Below are positions 30,601-38,765 of a stretch of 64,000 bases of DNA, piece after piece. The translations under genes were made by a program, and so were the position numbers. The notes beneath the pieces were generated by a model, which ran no database searches, was not told the origin of the DNA, and was given only the letters and a program-made list of their open reading frames with translations. The stretch lies in the IMG/VR virus record IMGVR_UViG_3300024329_000004, positions 1 through 64,000 of that record; one strand, given 5' to 3'. The stretch comes from a virus. Each line of letters begins with the position of its first letter. Within the stretch, counting starts at the first letter, position 1.

Positions 30601-30608
30601 TATATATC
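30601..30608 (-). promoter_or_regulatory. Late promoter candidate GATATATA (internal protein)
   Basis: GATATATA 33 nt before the ATG at 30567. A perfect T4-type late box TATAAATA also lies nearer the start, at 30582-30589, so either could act. Confidence 0.65.
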
Positions 30609-30628
30609 TGTTTAAGTTTCAACGAAAC

Positions 30629-30660
30629 AAAAAAAGGTCCTCTAAAATAGAGGACCTTTA
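30629..30660 (-). terminator. Hairpin terminator after gp23
   Basis: 12-bp perfect stem AAAGGTCCTCTA/TAGAGGACCTTT with a 3-base loop and a T-run on the minus strand, 28 nt after the gp23 stop. Limits high gp23 expression from reading into the next gene. Confidence 0.85.
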
Positions 30661-30687
30661 ATATTAAAATCTAAAAGTTAGTTCTAA

Positions 30688-32127
30688 TTAAAGAGCTAAT
30701 CCTTTAACTTCGTATGTAACATATTGAGTTTCTGGGTGGAAACCTGCTTCAACTAATGCGAATCTAGATTTAACAGCTACTTTAGGAGCCATAGTTCCTT
30801 CAGCGATTGTTTGTACTGATTCAGCCATTAAGTAAGGCATGAATACTAATCCAGGACCATTACCGTCACCTTTTCTACCAACTACTACTTCGTAATTAGA
30901 ATCATTAGCTCCCCATGCTTGTCTTGGGTCAGTGTATACATTTACACCAGCTACAGAACCTACTGGGTAGATTGCACCTGCTGCTTGTGATAATGTGTTA
31001 GCCATTGGGTTAGCAACGAAACCAGCAACTGATTGTAAAGCTGTAGCCACTTTAGGACCTACAACACAAAAGTTACCAGCACCTCTTCTACCTCTGTTTG
31101 CGATAAAGTTCGCAGCAGCAAGGATTGAAGTTAAGATTCTTCTATGGTTAGAAGCGATAGTCTCACCACCGAAATCAGCATTTAATGCTAAATTACAGTC
31201 TAAATTTACACCAGCAGCTGTAACGTTATCTTTACCTAAAGAATTAAGTTTAGCTAAGATTAAGTTGTTGATTGACTGAGTTAATTCGTTAGTTAATACT
31301 GACTCAACTTGAGCAACAGCATCTACACCGAATTGTTTAAGATCTTGTACTTGTTCTCTAGTAACTGCAGCAGCAACTTGGAAAGTTTCAGCAGCAACAC
31401 TTTTTGAGAATAAAGAAAGACCCATAACTTTGTCAGGAGTTTGTTCACCTGCACCTCTTGAGAATGGGTTACCATCTTCGTCAGCAGCAGCGAATCCTTT
31501 AATATGATCTTCTAAACCTTTTACTAATTCTACTGATTTAACAATAGCGATAGTAGCATCATCTGCATCAACTTCAGTATCTAATGCGTTGATTGCATCA
31601 GCAACAGAACCTGAAGTAGAAGCTGCTTCAGCAACTTTATAGATATCCATGTTGTCAATTCTAGAAGAACCGATCCAAGTGAAAGTAAATCCACCTGATT
31701 CGTTACCATCTACCTCAGCTTTAGCAGCGTCAGTTTTGATGTAAGTTGGAGCAACATCTCCAGCTAATTTACCACCTTCGTAAACGAAGTCTAAGTAAGA
31801 TAAAAGACCCATTGGTCCAGCCATTGGTACAACTGGTACTAAGTCTAAACCTATAGTTTGTGCAGCAACTTGCATTGCTAATGGTAATAATGTAGGAGCT
31901 TTATCACCTGAACCGTCTGCAGTTGCAGAAGGTAAAGATACATTACCCATACCGTAGATGTTACCAGCAGTCCCTAAAGACATGATGTGTGCATCTTCGT
32001 AAAGTTTGTGGTTATGACAGTATTCTGACATCCACGCTAGTTTTTCTGCTTCGTTGATACCTGTAGCTGATTCGATGATCGGAGCCCAAGTTTCTCTAAC
32101 TTCTGCAGAGTTAATTAAATTTGCCAT
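30688..32127 (-). CDS. Major capsid protein gp23
   Basis: 479 residues (T4 gp23 is 521). MANLINSAEVRETWAPIIESATGINEAEK forms a propeptide-like N-terminus with I-N-E/A at 24-26 as a candidate protease site. GMGNVSLPSATADGSGD at 59-75 starts the shell domain, and LISPMAMQVA-like LLPLAMQVAAQTIGLDLVPVVPMAGPMG follows, then RGAGNFCVVGPKVATALQ and GVNVYTDPRQAWG. It forms the hexamers of the capsid. No vertex protein gp24 is seen here. The leader is 155 nt, longer than most. Confidence 0.95.
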   Translation of the reverse strand: MANLINSAEVRETWAPIIESATGINEAEKLAWMSEYCHNHKLYEDAHIMSLGTAGNIYGMGNVSLPSATADGSGDKAPTLLPLAMQVAAQTIGLDLVPVVPMAGPMGLLSYLDFVYEGGKLAGDVAPTYIKTDAAKAEVDGNESGGFTFTWIGSSRIDNMDIYKVAEAASTSGSVADAINALDTEVDADDATIAIVKSVELVKGLEDHIKGFAAADEDGNPFSRGAGEQTPDKVMGLSLFSKSVAAETFQVAAAVTREQVQDLKQFGVDAVAQVESVLTNELTQSINNLILAKLNSLGKDNVTAAGVNLDCNLALNADFGGETIASNHRRILTSILAAANFIANRGRRGAGNFCVVGPKVATALQSVAGFVANPMANTLSQAAGAIYPVGSVAGVNVYTDPRQAWGANDSNYEVVVGRKGDGNGPGLVFMPYLMAESVQTIAEGTMAPKVAVKSRFALVEAGFHPETQYVTYEVKGLAL

Positions 32128-32228
32128 TTTATTATTTGTTTTTTTTTAATGGTTGTTTAAATTTGATCGATTGAACGATCTTCTCGATGTTTGTCAGATT
32201 TTTTCTTCTTATCTGATTATCGATATAC

Positions 32229-32236
32229 TATATATT
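32229..32236 (-). promoter_or_regulatory. Possible late promoter AATATATA (gp23)
   Basis: The nearest matching box, but 101 nt before the gp23 ATG rather than 20-33. The leader between contains a small inverted repeat (GATCG...CGATC near 32165-32180). Confidence is low because of spacing. Confidence 0.35.
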
Positions 32237-32282
32237 GTTATTATATTTACGTTTTTTACGTTTTTCCTAAAATATTAAGATA

Positions 32283-34343
32283 TTACTTGTTGAATCTCTT
32301 GTTAATAGACTTCTTAACATTAGTTAAATCATATAAAGGTTTTTTGTCTTCAATAACAGGAGCAGCTTCATTTACTGATTCTACTTTTTCCATAACAACT
32401 TTGACATCTCTAAGATCTCTAGTTTGCCAGAAGTTTCTTACTTGGTAAGCAGTTTCTAGTTTATGGTATTTAGATTGAGCTATAAGAGCTGTTTTCTTGT
32501 TATCTGACATGTTAGACCATGCTTCTTTATATTCTTCTGGCATCATTTCAATAACATTAGGTTCGTTAGTTTTAACGCTATTTATTAATGAAGAGTTCCA
32601 TAATGTAAGAATTTGTCCTTCAGTTAAGAATCCTTTTCCTTCGATTGATTTTAATACTTTAGATTGATCTTCAGTATTTAATTCGTTATATTCTGCTTTC
32701 TTAGCTTCAGAAATAAATCTAAAGAAATGAGGGTTAGTATTTTCTTTAACAGTTGCTTTTTCGATTAAAGCAGATAATTTAGAACTAATTTCAGATTTGT
32801 AAGCATCTAATGTATCTACTGTTTCAGTTTCTTCTACTGCTTCAGTTTCTTCTTCTTCAGTTTCTTCTACTGCTTCAGTTTCTTCTTCTTCAGTTTCTTC
32901 TACTGCTTCAGTTTCTTCTACGAATTCTTCTGCATTTTCTTTATCTTCAGCATCAACGTCTTCAACTTTATAAGTTTCTCCGTCTACTGTAAATTCTTTT
33001 TCTCCGTCTGCGATTGCTTTTGCTCTTGCAGCACCAAATGCATTTCCTTCTTCAACGTCTTCTTCTTCAGTTTCTTCAACTGCTTCAACGTCTTCTTCTT
33101 CAGAAATTTCTTCGTCACCTGCATCGTCAACTGTGTCTTCTAATTCGTCTTCTAACTCGTCAGATTTGTCTTCAACTTCTGCACCGTGATCTAATTCATT
33201 ATCTTCAGCATCAACTGTAGGTTCAGTAACATCTGTAGAATCGTCTTCATCTTCAATTTCTTCAACTTCTTTACCAGCTTCATCTTCTAGTAATAAGTTA
33301 GAATTAACTGTTTCTGCAACGTATTCTGCGTATTCAGTAACTTTTTCTAAATTTTCTTTTAAGTATTCAATATACTTTAATAAGCCTTCATGAGTTGTTG
33401 CACCTTCATTATAAGATTCTGCTAAATAATTAGTATAGTCTTTAATTGATTCAACACCTTCAGCAACATGCTCAGTATATGCAACGCTATTATCTAATTT
33501 CTCAGATATTTCGTTATTTGTAGTTATTGTATTATCTAAGTTTTCAGCAAGGTATGCAGAATACTCGATAGTCTTTTCTAATTTCTCAGCAAGATAGTTT
33601 GAATATTCTTTAACGCTTTCAACTTCAGACTTTACAGATTCATCACTATTTAAAGATTCCATTCCCTCTTTAATAGTTTTTATTTCGCTTGATAAATACT
33701 GTGAATATTTATTAAAATCATCAGTACTTACGAATTTTGATTCAGCCATTTTGTTTTCAGTTTTATTTTCGGTTGTTAAAAGTTCTTTTGTATTTCCAAT
33801 TTCATAAATTTGAATGCTAGAATCGTTATCAAATCCGAAAGATTCGTTAACTCTTTTTAATTCAGCATTTTCAAAGCCAGGATCTGCAACTAAATCATAA
33901 GTGAATAATTGCTTAATTTTAACAGTCCCGTTAGATTCAACTGTACCAGCTGCTCTAGATGAAATTTGTAAAGGAACACCAGCATCAACCAAAGCTTTAG
34001 CCTGACGACCAGCTTCAGTATCAAGTAATCTGATTTTACCTTTTACTTGTTTTGTTTCGCTATCATAGGATAATTCTTCAATAACGTGAGATACGTTTTT
34101 TAAAGATACATCAAATGTTTGTGGGTGATCTAATTCTCCTAAAAGTTTAGAAGAACCTATTTTAGATTGAAGAGCTTCAATTTGTGGAACATATTCTGAC
34201 TCAGTATAGATTCTATTATTTCTATTCTTTTTGTCAATTTCTCCAAATATACCTTCAAGGACATAAGCCCCATCACCATCTTGTTTGAATTCTAATTCAC
34301 TAGAAGATCTTTCTAGGATTAATAGATTGTTTTTTGTATTCAT
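32283..34343 (-). CDS. Prohead protease-scaffold fusion (gp21-gp22 type)
   Basis: 686 residues. Residues 1-165 match gp21 prohead proteases: YVLEGIFGEIDKKNRNNRIY, LLGELDHPQ with the catalytic His (73), SHVIEEL, GVPLQISSRAAG with the nucleophile Ser (128/129), and YDLVADPGF with an Asp. The rest is a coiled coil with repeated SNYLAEKLE-type units (about 205-345), a very acidic region with an 11-residue repeat (about 345-515), and a helical C-terminal domain. This is scaffold, the job of gp22 (separate in T4). Sites such as F-I-S-E/A and S-V-N-E/A would let the protease degrade its own scaffold. Confidence 0.8.
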   Translation of the reverse strand: MNTKNNLLILERSSSELEFKQDGDGAYVLEGIFGEIDKKNRNNRIYTESEYVPQIEALQSKIGSSKLLGELDHPQTFDVSLKNVSHVIEELSYDSETKQVKGKIRLLDTEAGRQAKALVDAGVPLQISSRAAGTVESNGTVKIKQLFTYDLVADPGFENAELKRVNESFGFDNDSSIQIYEIGNTKELLTTENKTENKMAESKFVSTDDFNKYSQYLSSEIKTIKEGMESLNSDESVKSEVESVKEYSNYLAEKLEKTIEYSAYLAENLDNTITTNNEISEKLDNSVAYTEHVAEGVESIKDYTNYLAESYNEGATTHEGLLKYIEYLKENLEKVTEYAEYVAETVNSNLLLEDEAGKEVEEIEDEDDSTDVTEPTVDAEDNELDHGAEVEDKSDELEDELEDTVDDAGDEEISEEEDVEAVEETEEEDVEEGNAFGAARAKAIADGEKEFTVDGETYKVEDVDAEDKENAEEFVEETEAVEETEEEETEAVEETEEEETEAVEETETVDTLDAYKSEISSKLSALIEKATVKENTNPHFFRFISEAKKAEYNELNTEDQSKVLKSIEGKGFLTEGQILTLWNSSLINSVKTNEPNVIEMMPEEYKEAWSNMSDNKKTALIAQSKYHKLETAYQVRNFWQTRDLRDVKVVMEKVESVNEAAPVIEDKKPLYDLTNVKKSINKRFNK
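32822..32922 (-). repeat. 33-bp tandem repeat in scaffold gene
   Basis: Three in-frame copies at exact 33-bp spacing (for example CTACTGC at 32834, 32867 and 32900) encoding an 11-residue acidic unit of the EAVEETEEEET type. A shorter related block lies at about 33050-33100. Recent duplication is likely. Confidence 0.85.
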
Positions 34344-34368
34344 ATATTTTAATACTATGTTTGTTGTT

Positions 34369-34376
34369 TATATATC
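34369..34376 (-). promoter_or_regulatory. Late promoter candidate GATATATA (protease-scaffold)
   Basis: GATATATA 25 nt before the ATG at 34343, flanked AAAGATATATAAAC. Confidence 0.7.
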
Positions 34377-34405
34377 TTTTGAAGAATAATGATTTTTCAT
34401 TTTTT

Positions 34406-34774
34406 CTATATTTCTAAATCTCCTAGCTCATCTTCTAAGCCTCCAGCACCTTCTTCGCCACCTTCTTCCTTCTTAGCAGCTTCTTCCTCCTCAGTTTCCT
34501 TAGCCTTTACTTCTGTTTCAACTTCTAAATAATAAGTGACTAGAGTTTGCATATCTTCTTCGGTAAATGCGTTATTACCGTATTCTTTATAAAAATATTC
34601 TTTGAATTCTTTCTCTGTTTTACTTGTATTTATTACTCCTATAATTTCAGCAGATTTAATCTTTTCACCTGAATCTAAAAGAATATCATCTACTATTACA
34701 TCTGAATCGTCTCCGACTTCTAGTGCATCTTCTGTTAAATTAGAGTAGTTTTTAAATGTTTTTAAGTGTTTCAT
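34406..34774 (-). CDS. Prohead core protein, gp67-like, tagged N-terminus
   Basis: 122 residues. MKHLKTFKNYSNLTEDA gives a tag-like N-terminus with an L-T-E/D site. The rest is acidic and helical, ending in a Glu/Lys/Ala-rich segment with EEGGEEGAGGLEDELGDLEI. Position between portal and protease-scaffold is that of T4 gene 67 (PIP), a small acidic core protein cleaved during maturation. Confidence 0.6.
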   Translation of the reverse strand: MKHLKTFKNYSNLTEDALEVGDDSDVIVDDILLDSGEKIKSAEIIGVINTSKTEKEFKEYFYKEYGNNAFTEEDMQTLVTYYLEVETEVKAKETEEEEAAKKEEGGEEGAGGLEDELGDLEI

Positions 34775-34796
34775 TGCTAATTATATATTCTTTTTT

Positions 34797-36392
34797 CTAG
34801 AATCCCATGTCCATAGGGTCCACCTCAGGTTCTTCTGCTTCTTCAGAAGCTTGTCTTTGTTTATAAGCTTCGTTTGCAGCTTTATCGTCAGGGGATAATT
34901 TTAAATATCTGTCTACTAAGAATTCCATATCAAAGTAAGGCATTTCTTCCATAGTAACTGGATCTGTTTTCATTAGAGAATCTTGCATTGTAGATATAAA
35001 GTCTAATCGTTTCTCCATGATTTCCATTTGTTTTAATTCAGCAAACATATTCTCTTCATTAAATTGAATAGCTATTTGAGTTCTAAAACCTGCATCATCT
35101 TTAAATTCAGGAAATTTAAGACACATTTGTAACCATAGGGGTTTTACTAAAATTTCTTGGAAAGAAGAACGTAATCTTTTGATAAATTTAGAAAACTTAA
35201 TTTCATCTCTAATCATACCATCAGCTGCAAGGTTAAAGTCACCTCCACCGTCTTCGTACATGAATCTATTGAATGGTATTTTAGAAACCATTTTTAATTT
35301 ATCATTAAAATATTTAAGTGCTTCTGTATCTGATAATTCGGGACCGTCTCCTCCTAAAGTTTCAATCTCTGGAGATTCTCCTTCTTTAGATGGTAACCAA
35401 TATTCTTTGTTAAATTGGAGCATTGGTTTTCCATTAGTTGCTAATGTAGCTGAATCCCAATCAAAATCTACAACTTCTTTATAATTACCCATTAATTGAG
35501 CAAGAGATTGTTTAGCTCTTGTTTTAGATTTACCACCAACTGGAATAATAAACTTCATTCTATATGATGAGTTTGTAACCGCCCAGATAACTCTAGTATG
35601 TTCCATTATTCTCATCAGGTTAAATGATCTTATAAGTCTTTCTAAGTAACTTACTCTCGAGGCAGTGGTTATTGAAGAATAAGAAAGATAGATAATCTGT
35701 GAATCATACAGGACTCTCTCCTTAACAGGATCGTCCTTAAATTGAACCCATACTTTTTTACCATCATCTTTATTATAACCTGGCATTAGTGTAATAGGAT
35801 CTATTTCCTTAAATCCTATAATCTGATCTTGATCTGGGCTGTAAATAATTTCAAAAGAAAGATATCCGTCAATTAAGAATTTTCTAAAGAAGTACCATGC
35901 CGATTGATCTGAATTAAATCCAAAATATTGATATAAATCTCTGTATGATTTATTTAAGTACTTTGTAACTTCTTCTGAAACATCCATTCCTATAAGTTCT
36001 GGATTTCCAATAAAGTTCTTATTGTCATACACGATAGATTCATCACATAAGATATCTAATATATCTTCTATTTCATCATGTGTAGAAAATCTTCTTAATT
36101 CTTCTCTTTTACCTTCATAACCTTGGTCAAAGAAAGGAATATTTTTTCTCATATTGGTATCTGCCATCGATAATGCAGCAAATGCCCCATACATGTTATC
36201 GTCATCTAGACCCATCTGATTCATTTGGCCGTAACCAAATTCATCTTCTACAGGGCCTATTGCCTGAGATTGTCTTAAGACTAAATCATCGTAATACATT
36301 CCGAAAGACGAGAGTCTTTTTAATGTATCACTTAGTGTGAATGATCTTTTACCAGTACTTAATGGTCCGTTTCTTTCTATAAATCCTGCCAT
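34797..36392 (-). CDS. Portal protein gp20
   Basis: 531 residues (T4 gp20 is 524). RRFSTHDEIEDILDILCDESIVYD, FRKFLIDGYLSFEIIY, GFKEIDPITLMPGY, and SKIPFNRFMYEDGGGDFNLAADGMIRDEIKFSKFIKRLR are the T4-type portal blocks (stem and wing). Forms the 12-mer through which DNA enters. N-terminus is extended with Met/Asp/Gly-rich sequence. It follows the gp2/gp4-like genes. Confidence 0.95.
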   Translation of the reverse strand: MAGFIERNGPLSTGKRSFTLSDTLKRLSSFGMYYDDLVLRQSQAIGPVEDEFGYGQMNQMGLDDDNMYGAFAALSMADTNMRKNIPFFDQGYEGKREELRRFSTHDEIEDILDILCDESIVYDNKNFIGNPELIGMDVSEEVTKYLNKSYRDLYQYFGFNSDQSAWYFFRKFLIDGYLSFEIIYSPDQDQIIGFKEIDPITLMPGYNKDDGKKVWVQFKDDPVKERVLYDSQIIYLSYSSITTASRVSYLERLIRSFNLMRIMEHTRVIWAVTNSSYRMKFIIPVGGKSKTRAKQSLAQLMGNYKEVVDFDWDSATLATNGKPMLQFNKEYWLPSKEGESPEIETLGGDGPELSDTEALKYFNDKLKMVSKIPFNRFMYEDGGGDFNLAADGMIRDEIKFSKFIKRLRSSFQEILVKPLWLQMCLKFPEFKDDAGFRTQIAIQFNEENMFAELKQMEIMEKRLDFISTMQDSLMKTDPVTMEEMPYFDMEFLVDRYLKLSPDDKAANEAYKQRQASEEAEEPEVDPMDMGF

Positions 36393-36424
36393 GTGTTAAA
36401 ATTACAATTGTATTATACTTCTCT

Positions 36425-37021
36425 TTATATATTCTTTTTTCTACGATGATCTTCAAATAATCTAATAAGCTGCTGTTTATCAATTCCCTGAAGAGAATCG
36501 AAGTCACATATTGCCATCTTACACCAATCTTTATAAGCTACTACAGCTTGATTAGTTTTTTTAGAAGGCTTATATCTTCTTATTGCAAAATCATATCCAA
36601 ATGATTCAAGATATCTTTTTGCACCTTTATATGAAAATCTGGGTAAACCTTTTTGTTTTTTAGCGTCTTCCTTTTTAGAAGCGGATTTTATAGATGATTC
36701 GTATCTACCATATATCTCGTCTAAGAATTCTTCTCTAAATTTAGGAGGAAGCATTGTTATATTAATTCCTATGTCGTCTCCTTCATAAGGATCTAAGGCT
36801 AGAACAACAGGATTATCATCATACCATTTAATATCCTCTGTTATTGGGGTATATTCAAATACATACATTTTTCCTGGAACAAATCTAGATCTAATAGAAC
36901 CCACTGCCTTTTCCTTTTTATCCTTTAAACTTTTTTGAAACCACTGTTCAGCCTCGTTGGCCGCCTTGGCCCTACCCTTGCCCTTTATTAATTTTTTTAT
37001 TTCCTCTTTAATGTAGCCCAT
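36425..37021 (-). CDS. Probable DNA end protector, gp2-like
   Basis: 198 residues. A basic N-terminus (KKLIKGKGRAKAANEAEQWFQKSL) followed by PGKMYVFEYTPITEDIKWYDDNPVVLALDPYEGDDIGINITMLPPKFRE. The F-x-Y...YYD-x-x-P...GINxxYLPP block is one I associate with gp2 of T4-like phages, which protects packaged DNA ends after injection. It overlaps the gp4-like gene by 14 nt, as genes 2 and 4 are near each other in T4. Assignment is moderate. Confidence 0.55.
   Translation of the reverse strand: MGYIKEEIKKLIKGKGRAKAANEAEQWFQKSLKDKKEKAVGSIRSRFVPGKMYVFEYTPITEDIKWYDDNPVVLALDPYEGDDIGINITMLPPKFREEFLDEIYGRYESSIKSASKKEDAKKQKGLPRFSYKGAKRYLESFGYDFAIRRYKPSKKTNQAVVAYKDWCKMAICDFDSLQGIDKQQLIRLFEDHRRKKNI
36426..36433 (-). 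promoter_or_regulatory. Late promoter candidate AATATATA (portal)
   Basis: GAATATATAAAG context, 33 nt before the portal ATG at 36392 and overlapping the stop codon of the gp2-like gene. Confidence 0.6.
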
Positions 37022-37496
37022 TTATTATAGTTTCTTCTGTTAGAACTATGAAGTTCCAATTTCTTTGAGAGCAGAATTCTTTAGCTGCATTATATTTATC
37101 CATATTTTTAACATATTGCTCTGCTAAAAATTTATATGACTTAAGAGCCTTCTTAGAATTTACTCTAGGAGGCTCTGGTTTTATTATCTGTTGCTTTGGT
37201 TTGATTTCTACTAGATATTCTTTAGTAGTTTTATCGGGCTGAATTGCCTTAAAATAAAAATCAGGGTAATATTTCCTTTTGGTAGAATCTTGTCTAGACC
37301 AATATGGTATTTCAACTGGTTCGCTTGACCACATACTTACCTTTTCATTTTTGTCACACCACATCATAAACTTACGTTCCCAGGAACTTCTATATATGAT
37401 AGGAGTAGGTCCTGCATATTTAGAAGGATTATTAGGTTTATAATAACCTTGATTAAATCCTGAATTTTTAGTTGGTTTGACATTCTTTATTGACAT
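37008..37496 (-). CDS. Head completion nuclease, gp4-like
   Basis: 162 residues. IYRSSWERKFMMWCD at 34-48, YYPDFYF at 77-83 and LVEIKPK at 95-101 give the Glu, Asp and ExK of a PD-(D/E)XK fold, as in gp4 (gp50) head completion proteins, which finish DNA-filled heads before tail joining. Length is close to T4 gp4 (150). Overlaps gp55-like gene by one base and gp2-like gene by 14 nt. Confidence 0.85.
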   Translation of the reverse strand: MSIKNVKPTKNSGFNQGYYKPNNPSKYAGPTPIIYRSSWERKFMMWCDKNEKVSMWSSEPVEIPYWSRQDSTKRKYYPDFYFKAIQPDKTTKEYLVEIKPKQQIIKPEPPRVNSKKALKSYKFLAEQYVKNMDKYNAAKEFCSQRNWNFIVLTEETIINGLH

Positions 37497-37879
37497 TAGA
37501 TGCTATAAATTCCTGTTTGATTTTCAGAGTTGCCTGATCCTTTGTCTATAGATAGAGTTCCTTTGTATTTTTGAGGGTGAATCTTATTCCATCCTTTGGC
37601 GTATCCTCTCTTTGCTATCTCTGTGAAATAAGCAAATGCATTTGGATATTTAGGATTGAAGTTTCTCCAATATTTTAAAAGGTCTAATATAGCGAATTGT
37701 AGACAATCGTTCCTATCATCTTCACTAACATACCTCATCCTATTGATCGCCTTTTCTGCCAAGAGAATTAGCATTTTTTCAGCATCTCTTGTTAATTTAT
37801 CCTGTTCTTTTGAAAGGACCATTTGATCAAAGAGGTCTCTGTTATTTAAATAGTTTTTTGATTTTCTTCTTTTAGCCAC
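37496..37879 (-). CDS. Late sigma factor, gp55-like
   Basis: 127 residues (T4 gp55 is 185). DDRNDCLQFAILDLLKYWRNFNPKYPNAFAYFTEIAKRGYAKGWNKIHP (written here as overlapping parts: DDRNDCLQFAILDLL, KYWRNFNPKYPNAFAYF, TEIAKRGYAKGWNKIHP) at about 54-102 is the sigma region 2-like core seen in gp55 of T4-like phages. It lets RNA polymerase use short AT-rich late promoters when tethered to the gp45 clamp. The C-terminus is short (QTGIYSI) and lacks the LDFLF clamp tail of T4 gp55. A TATAAATA box at 37893-37900 precedes it. Confidence 0.8.
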   Translation of the reverse strand: MAKRRKSKNYLNNRDLFDQMVLSKEQDKLTRDAEKMLILLAEKAINRMRYVSEDDRNDCLQFAILDLLKYWRNFNPKYPNAFAYFTEIAKRGYAKGWNKIHPQKYKGTLSIDKGSGNSENQTGIYSI

Positions 37880-37892
37880 AATGTTGTTGGTT

Positions 37893-37900
37893 TATTTATA
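37893..37900 (-). promoter_or_regulatory. T4-type late box TATAAATA before gp55
   Basis: Exact TATAAATA on the minus strand, 13 nt before the ATG at 37879. One of two TATAAATA boxes I noticed just before a start (the other at 30582-30589). Confidence 0.4.
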
Positions 37901-37938
37901 GAGATTATACTCAAAAATGTTAAAAAGTTTATTAACCT

Positions 37939-37961
37939 AAAAAAGGGACCAATGGTCCCTT
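37939..37961 (-). terminator. Hairpin terminator after 250-aa gene
   Basis: Stem AAGGGACC/GGTCCCTT with a 3-base loop, then T-run. 22 nt after the stop at 37984. Confidence 0.75.
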
Positions 37962-37983
37962 CTCTATTTTACGATGATACGTC

Positions 37984-38736
37984 TTATGCGTTTAAAGCTT
38001 CGATCTTATCTTCCCATACTTTAATCTCTGAATTAATTAAAGCATCAGCAGCTTTAATTTCTTCAATTGATTTATCAGCTTCAGCTAATAAACCTCTTTG
38101 ATCTTTTAAGAAAGAAATCATTTCTTCAAACTTTGAAATTTCTTCAGATTTCTTAGCAAGTTCTAAAGTTTCTCCTTCTAGCATTTCAATTACTACAGCT
38201 GAAGCGTCTTCTGAAGTTTCTGCTTTAATATAAGATACTGCTTCGTTAGCGGTAGCTGAAAAGAATTTATTTAATTTGGTGTCTTTGTTGAATCTTGAAA
38301 TAAATAGATTTTCATCTAATTTAAATAAATCAACAGTGACACCTCCCTTCTTATACGTGGTAGCGAAGTCTAAATACATGAAATTTTCTACAATAGTAGA
38401 AAGGCTTTCAAATAATTCAGCTTTATTTTTGTTGTCATATCTAACTAGTCCGCTGGCTAATACGTATGTTGAGAATGATTCAGTAATTTCAGATGTTCCA
38501 TTGTAGAACTTTCCTTCTTCAATGTTGTAAATAAATTTTGAACCTTTGTTATACCATTTGATATCGTTTCCTACTATATCGAAGTTTTCAAAAGCAGAAA
38601 TTGCGTTTAAAAATTCTTTATTAGTTGGTCTTTCGATAATTTCAATGTTGTTTTCTTTTATTTCGTAAGCTCTATTATTTAAATAGAATTGAACGTTTTC
38701 TTCAATTTTTACGAAAGGTGCTAACATGTTTGTCAT
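37984..38736 (-). CDS. Hypothetical late protein, 250 aa
   Basis: Preceded by a late promoter and ended by a terminator, so it is transcribed on its own, often a sign of an abundant or separately timed product. First 160 residues are mixed alpha/beta (QFYLNNRAYEIKENNIEII, WYNKGSKFIYNIEEGKFYNG); the last 80 are a coiled coil with KSEEISKFEEMISFLKDQ. No family found. Structural or assembly protein is inference. Confidence 0.55.
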   Translation of the reverse strand: MTNMLAPFVKIEENVQFYLNNRAYEIKENNIEIIERPTNKEFLNAISAFENFDIVGNDIKWYNKGSKFIYNIEEGKFYNGTSEITESFSTYVLASGLVRYDNKNKAELFESLSTIVENFMYLDFATTYKKGGVTVDLFKLDENLFISRFNKDTKLNKFFSATANEAVSYIKAETSEDASAVVIEMLEGETLELAKKSEEISKFEEMISFLKDQRGLLAEADKSIEEIKAADALINSEIKVWEDKIEALNA

Positions 38737-38765
38737 TTTATTATTCGTTTAATTTTATTGTTTAA

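Noticed and set aside
32822-32922. Direct repeats considered as a CRISPR array
   Set aside because: 33-bp units are contiguous with no spacers and lie in frame inside a real gene.
32810-33220. Leu/Gln-rich plus-strand frames opposite the scaffold gene
   Set aside because: Same artefact: reverse complement of GAA/GAAG repeats in the protease-scaffold fusion.
34782-34789. AATATATA box before the gp67-like gene
   Set aside because: Only 7 nt from the ATG, leaving no room for a leader if starts are 6-8 nt after the box.
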